A DNA stretch of 17,204 bases from Candidatus Njordarchaeota archaeon (GTDB lineage: Archaea > Asgardarchaeota > Njordarchaeia > Njordarchaeales > Njordarchaeaceae): the NCBI GenBank assembly GCA_029856055.1, contig JAHQWF010000146.1:1-17204 (forward strand), given 5' to 3'. This document shows positions 14,845 to 17,204 of the stretch, piece by piece; the first letter of the stretch is position 1; each line of letters begins with the position of its first letter. The position numbers were made by a program, and so were the translations under genes. The notes beneath the pieces were generated by a model that worked only from the letters and a program-made list of their open reading frames with translations, was not told the DNA's origin and did not search any database.

Positions 14845-16344
14845 ATGAGTGAGGAAGAAAGTAAAAAAGAGGGACTACGTAAAATCATAGGCTTACCAGA
14901 GGCCGTTGCTTTTGGTATAGGAGGTATGATTGGTGGCGGAGTATTTGCGTTATCAGGAAGCATTGCTGAGGAATCTGGATATACAGCAATTCTAGTTTTT
15001 GCTATGGCCGCTTTAATCGCTTTATGCTCAGCACTGCCATACGCAGAATTCTCGACTATCATTGTTGGTTCGGGAGGAGGTTACAGCTACGTAAATGAAG
15101 TTTTTCCGGAATTTATTGGATTCGTTGCTGGATGGTGGTTTTTCCTCGCTTATTCCATGGCAGGGGCATTCTACTCAGTTGTTTTCGGAATCTACATGGA
15201 GATATTAATCGGTATAAATTATCTCGTATTTAGCTTTATACTGATTTCATTGTTCATGCTAATAAATTTCTTAGGTGCGAAAGAGAGTAGCGTATCAGAA
15301 ATCCTGCTTGTAGCGTTCAAATTAATAGTAATAATAATGTTTGTTGCGGGAGGGTTACTAACACTAAACTTTACTAGAGCAAAAATATACTTTGTTACAG
15401 ATCCATTAACAATAATAAACCTAACAGCAACAGTATTTATTGCGTTTGAAGGATTCGACATAGTTTCAATTCTCTCCAAAGAAGCTAAAGAACCAACTAA
15501 AACAATTCCTAAAGCAATCTTAATTTCCATAGTAACTGTAACAGCGCTATATATTTTAGTAGAACTAATAGAGCTTACAGCTATCTCAAGCAATTTAATT
15601 CCAGCAGATGCTTCACCAGAGGAAATAATTCTATATGCAGCATATAATGCATTTGGTAACTTTGGCATATACATCCTTACAGCTGCCGCCATAATTTCCA
15701 CTATGAGTGCGTATAACGCAACGTTATACGCAGTCTCTAGAGTTGGTTTCGCGATGGGTGAGAATAGAGCGCTTCACAGGAAATTCAGATTACTCCATCC
15801 TGTATATAATACACAGTACATGTCAATTATTTTTAGTAGCTTGTTAATCATAGGGGTTGTAACTTTTCTTAGTTTAGTTATAGATAAAGCTCTGCTTAGC
15901 TTGACTCTTGGTGAATTGGCAAGTCTGGCTTTTGCTTTTTCATTTGCTCTCGTTGACTTCTCGTTAATTGTGCACAGAAATATTCATGTTGATTTAACTA
16001 GAAAATATAGTACTCCCTTCTACCCGTATACACCAACGATAGGTATTTTAACAACTTTAACTTTTGGCTTCATAATAGCTATAAAGAACATAATTATTTT
16101 CTTACTGTTCATTTTTCTTACGTTCATAGGTTCTTTTAGCTATCTCTTTTTAGTTAAGAAGGCACATAGCTGGCAATCCATGAAGAATATTGTTGGTAGC
16201 GATATATGGAAGGCTAAAGAAGCGCTGATATTAAAGAAATATCTCACGAAAATAAAGTATTATGTGGCCATCATTAGTTATCGCTGTCTTATGTATACGA
16301 ATTATATCTATTTGAGTCATTTCGGACATCTCGAGAAGAAATAA
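14845..16344 (+). CDS. APC-superfamily amino-acid permease
   Basis: A 499-residue, roughly twelve-helix secondary transporter. The first helix carries GIGGMIGGGVFALSG (24-38), the broken-helix G-x-G substrate-binding motif of the APC fold. FIAFEGFDIVSILSKEAKEP (199-218) is the matching helix-6 and loop signature (F.aFeGfd...~~E~k~P), and IPKAILISI and STMSAYNATLYAVSR (285-299) also fit amino-acid permeases. It is predicted to import amino acids or related amines with a proton or sodium; the substrate cannot be read. After the last helix (about 411-437) it carries a tail of some 60 residues, basic and rich in tyrosine (KKYLTKIKYYVAIISYRCLMY...), longer than usual for the family. The gene is monocistronic by appearance and faces the next gene tail to tail with four bases between stops. 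Confidence 0.88.
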   Translation: MSEEESKKEGLRKIIGLPEAVAFGIGGMIGGGVFALSGSIAEESGYTAILVFAMAALIALCSALPYAEFSTIIVGSGGGYSYVNEVFPEFIGFVAGWWFFLAYSMAGAFYSVVFGIYMEILIGINYLVFSFILISLFMLINFLGAKESSVSEILLVAFKLIVIIMFVAGGLLTLNFTRAKIYFVTDPLTIINLTATVFIAFEGFDIVSILSKEAKEPTKTIPKAILISIVTVTALYILVELIELTAISSNLIPADASPEEIILYAAYNAFGNFGIYILTAAAIISTMSAYNATLYAVSRVGFAMGENRALHRKFRLLHPVYNTQYMSIIFSSLLIIGVVTFLSLVIDKALLSLTLGELASLAFAFSFALVDFSLIVHRNIHVDLTRKYSTPFYPYTPTIGILTTLTFGFIIAIKNIIIFLLFIFLTFIGSFSYLFLVKKAHSWQSMKNIVGSDIWKAKEALILKKYLTKIKYYVAIISYRCLMYTNYIYLSHFGHLEKK

Positions 16345-16348
16345 TAAT

Positions 16349-16759
16349 CTACTCTTTCGAGACTAGAAAGTCTAGTAAACCATTATAAGCTTTAACAGTA
16401 ATCTTAACTTTTAAGTCTCCTATGAATATAAGAGAAATCTTGTATTTCCCCATGCTTTTTAGGCCTATAGTAGCGTTGATGTAGTAGGTGTTATCCCCAT
16501 AATTATCTTGGATAGAATAAATATTGTTACCTGAGGGATCCTGTATTGTAACATTTAATGCGCTTAACGAACCGCTCCCCTGAATAATTATCTTGATGTG
16601 CATTTGGTTTCTAAATCCAGATACTTGGAAATATTTAGACATAGCTCCTAATCCAGCTAATTCTAAGTCTTCATTGAGCACCGTGTTTGGACCAGCTAGA
16701 AAGTATATTCCCCCCACCAATATTACGATGAGGGATAAAACTATGAGAACTTTTTTCAA
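16349..16759 (-). CDS. Small secreted or membrane-anchored protein of unknown function
   Basis: A 136-residue protein starting MKKVLIVLSLIVILVGGIYFLAG: two lysines and a hydrophobic stretch that is either an uncleaved N-terminal anchor or a signal peptide. The remaining 110 residues alternate hydrophobic and polar residues (MHIKIIIQG, ALNVTIQDPSGNNIYSIQ, YKISLIFIG, LKVKITVKAY), as in a small beta sandwich. It has at least two N-x-T sequons (NVT, NAT), consistent with an extracellular location. The phrase D-P-S-G-N followed by a G-x-Y-K-I-S-L strand recalls GOLD/pre-peptidase-like beta domains, but that is weak. The TTG start at 16759 is supported by GGTG six bases upstream (16769-16766) and by the signal-like N-terminus. 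I do not recognise a family. Confidence 0.65.
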   Translation of the reverse strand: MKKVLIVLSLIVILVGGIYFLAGPNTVLNEDLELAGLGAMSKYFQVSGFRNQMHIKIIIQGSGSLSALNVTIQDPSGNNIYSIQDNYGDNTYYINATIGLKSMGKYKISLIFIGDLKVKITVKAYNGLLDFLVSKE

Positions 16760-16844
16760 TTAATACACCGATTTAAAGAAATACTATAGCTAAACTACGT
16801 GATATTTTGCTTAAAAATTTTGGCTTTTCTCTGGTTGATTGTTG

Positions 16845-16867
16845 GTAAATATATGCCTTATATTTAC
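16845..16867. repeat. Perfect 9-bp inverted repeat with 5-base loop
   Basis: GTAAATATA (16845-16853) is the exact reverse complement of TATATTTAC (16859-16867), around TGCCT. It lies 15 bases beyond the transposase stop, so it may be a transcription stop of the insertion sequence or lie near its end. It could also be an operator upstream of the small secreted gene. Confidence 0.5.
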
Positions 16868-16882
16868 ACTTTTCTCACCTTT

Positions 16883-17204
16883 TTAAGCCTTTTCTCTCCT
16901 TAGACATGCCTTAAGTAGGCTCTTAAACCAGTCTCTCCCATTGTTGTGTTTATAGGCGAAGAAGGACACATACACCTGCAAGCTCTCCCTATTAGACCCC
17001 CTATAGACGCCCAAGAAAACTCTAAGCCTCGAATGGATGCCCTCAGCCGTATTGGTGTGATCATCCCCCTCACCTAGATCGCCACATGAATGCCTAATAA
17101 CCCTATGATCAAGGACAAAGCTCAGTTCCTTCACACGGCAATATACGGTGTAATCGTCTGTGTAGACGGTTAAAGGCCCCTCAGTGTGCTCAATCAATAT
17201 ACGC
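16883..17204 (-). CDS. IS1595/ISXO2-like transposase, C-terminal part (5' end outside the window)
   Basis: The open frame runs from the window edge to TAA at 16883, giving 106 residues with no true start in view. VYTDDYTVY carries an aspartate expected in the DDE-type catalytic core. About 37 residues later, DHTNTAEGIHSRLRVFLGV followed by RGSNRESLQVYVSFFAYKHN matches the C-terminal signature of ISXO2-like transposases (H-T-N-x-x-E-x-x-x-S-x-L-x...R-G-x-S...Y-x-x-x-F-x-Y-x-x-N). Known members cut and paste DNA flanked by short inverted repeats. The C-terminus KACLRREKA is intact, so the visible part shows no decay. The codons look less A/T-biased than neighbouring genes, fitting an acquired element. 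Related families such as IS1 are possible but fit less well. Confidence 0.75.
   Translation of the reverse strand, partial: RILIEHTEGPLTVYTDDYTVYCRVKELSFVLDHRVIRHSCGDLGEGDDHTNTAEGIHSRLRVFLGVYRGSNRESLQVYVSFFAYKHNNGRDWFKSLLKACLRREKA

Larger units (their letters stand above)
16820..17204 (-). mobile_element. Insertion sequence, IS1595/ISXO2-like, one end outside the window
   Basis: The element is inferred from the transposase reading off the right edge. Its near end should lie between the transposase stop (16883) and about 16820, but with the other end missing I cannot match terminal inverted repeats or a target duplication. The left limit is therefore approximate. Confidence 0.4.

Noticed and set aside
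15219..15701. 160-codon minus-strand frame inside the amino-acid permease gene
   Set aside because: It lies opposite conserved membrane helices of a recognised transporter, and its composition mirrors that gene.

Overview
The window looks like chromosomal DNA from a thermophilic archaeon, most likely a crenarchaeon (Thermoproteota). It is strongly A+T-rich by eye. AGA and ATA codons are common, and several genes start with TTG or GTG. Shine-Dalgarno sequences are of the GGTGA type, and upstream regions carry A/T-rich TATA-like boxes. The gene content agrees: an XPB helicase next to its Bax1 nuclease partner, archaeal-type inositol phosphate synthase, a COG2129-type phosphoesterase and a DUF438 protein. 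I infer the lineage from these traits only; order or genus cannot be fixed by reading.

Layout. Positions 1-2295 are all minus strand: the 5' part of a DUF438 protein, an Icc-like metallophosphoesterase, and a dead ketoacyl-synthase-III-like gene with three small lesions in an otherwise continuous frame. At 2399-2503 (+) lies an orphan C-terminal membrane anchor with no start codon, apparently the last remnant of a lost surface or solute-binding protein. At 2505-5230 the nuclease Bax1 (-) and the helicase XPB (+) diverge from a 68-base gap with a TATA-like box on each side. At 5480-10440 (+) two closely spaced genes encode a very large glycosylation-site-rich surface protein (signal peptide, propeller-like half, six Ig-like modules, C-terminal anchor) and a membrane-tethered cytoplasmic protein with a winged-helix-like region and an unassigned C-terminal domain. 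This pair is the best candidate for an undescribed system.

Inositol-1-phosphate synthase (10458-11519, -) faces that pair tail to tail. A PAP2 lipid phosphatase, inorganic pyrophosphatase and ABC-2-like permease follow as a tight plus-strand run (11743-14702). They are consistent with a phosphate or lipid-linked operon, but no ATPase is visible. An APC-family amino-acid permease follows (14845-16344, +), facing a small secreted or anchored protein (16349-16759, -). The right edge cuts an IS1595/ISXO2-like transposase.

No stretch longer than about 300 bases lacks a gene or gene remnant. The larger gaps (258-445, 1103-1286, 5231-5479, 11520-11742, 14703-14844, 16760-16882) hold only A/T-rich promoter-like or hairpin sequence. 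I saw no tRNA, rRNA or CRISPR array.
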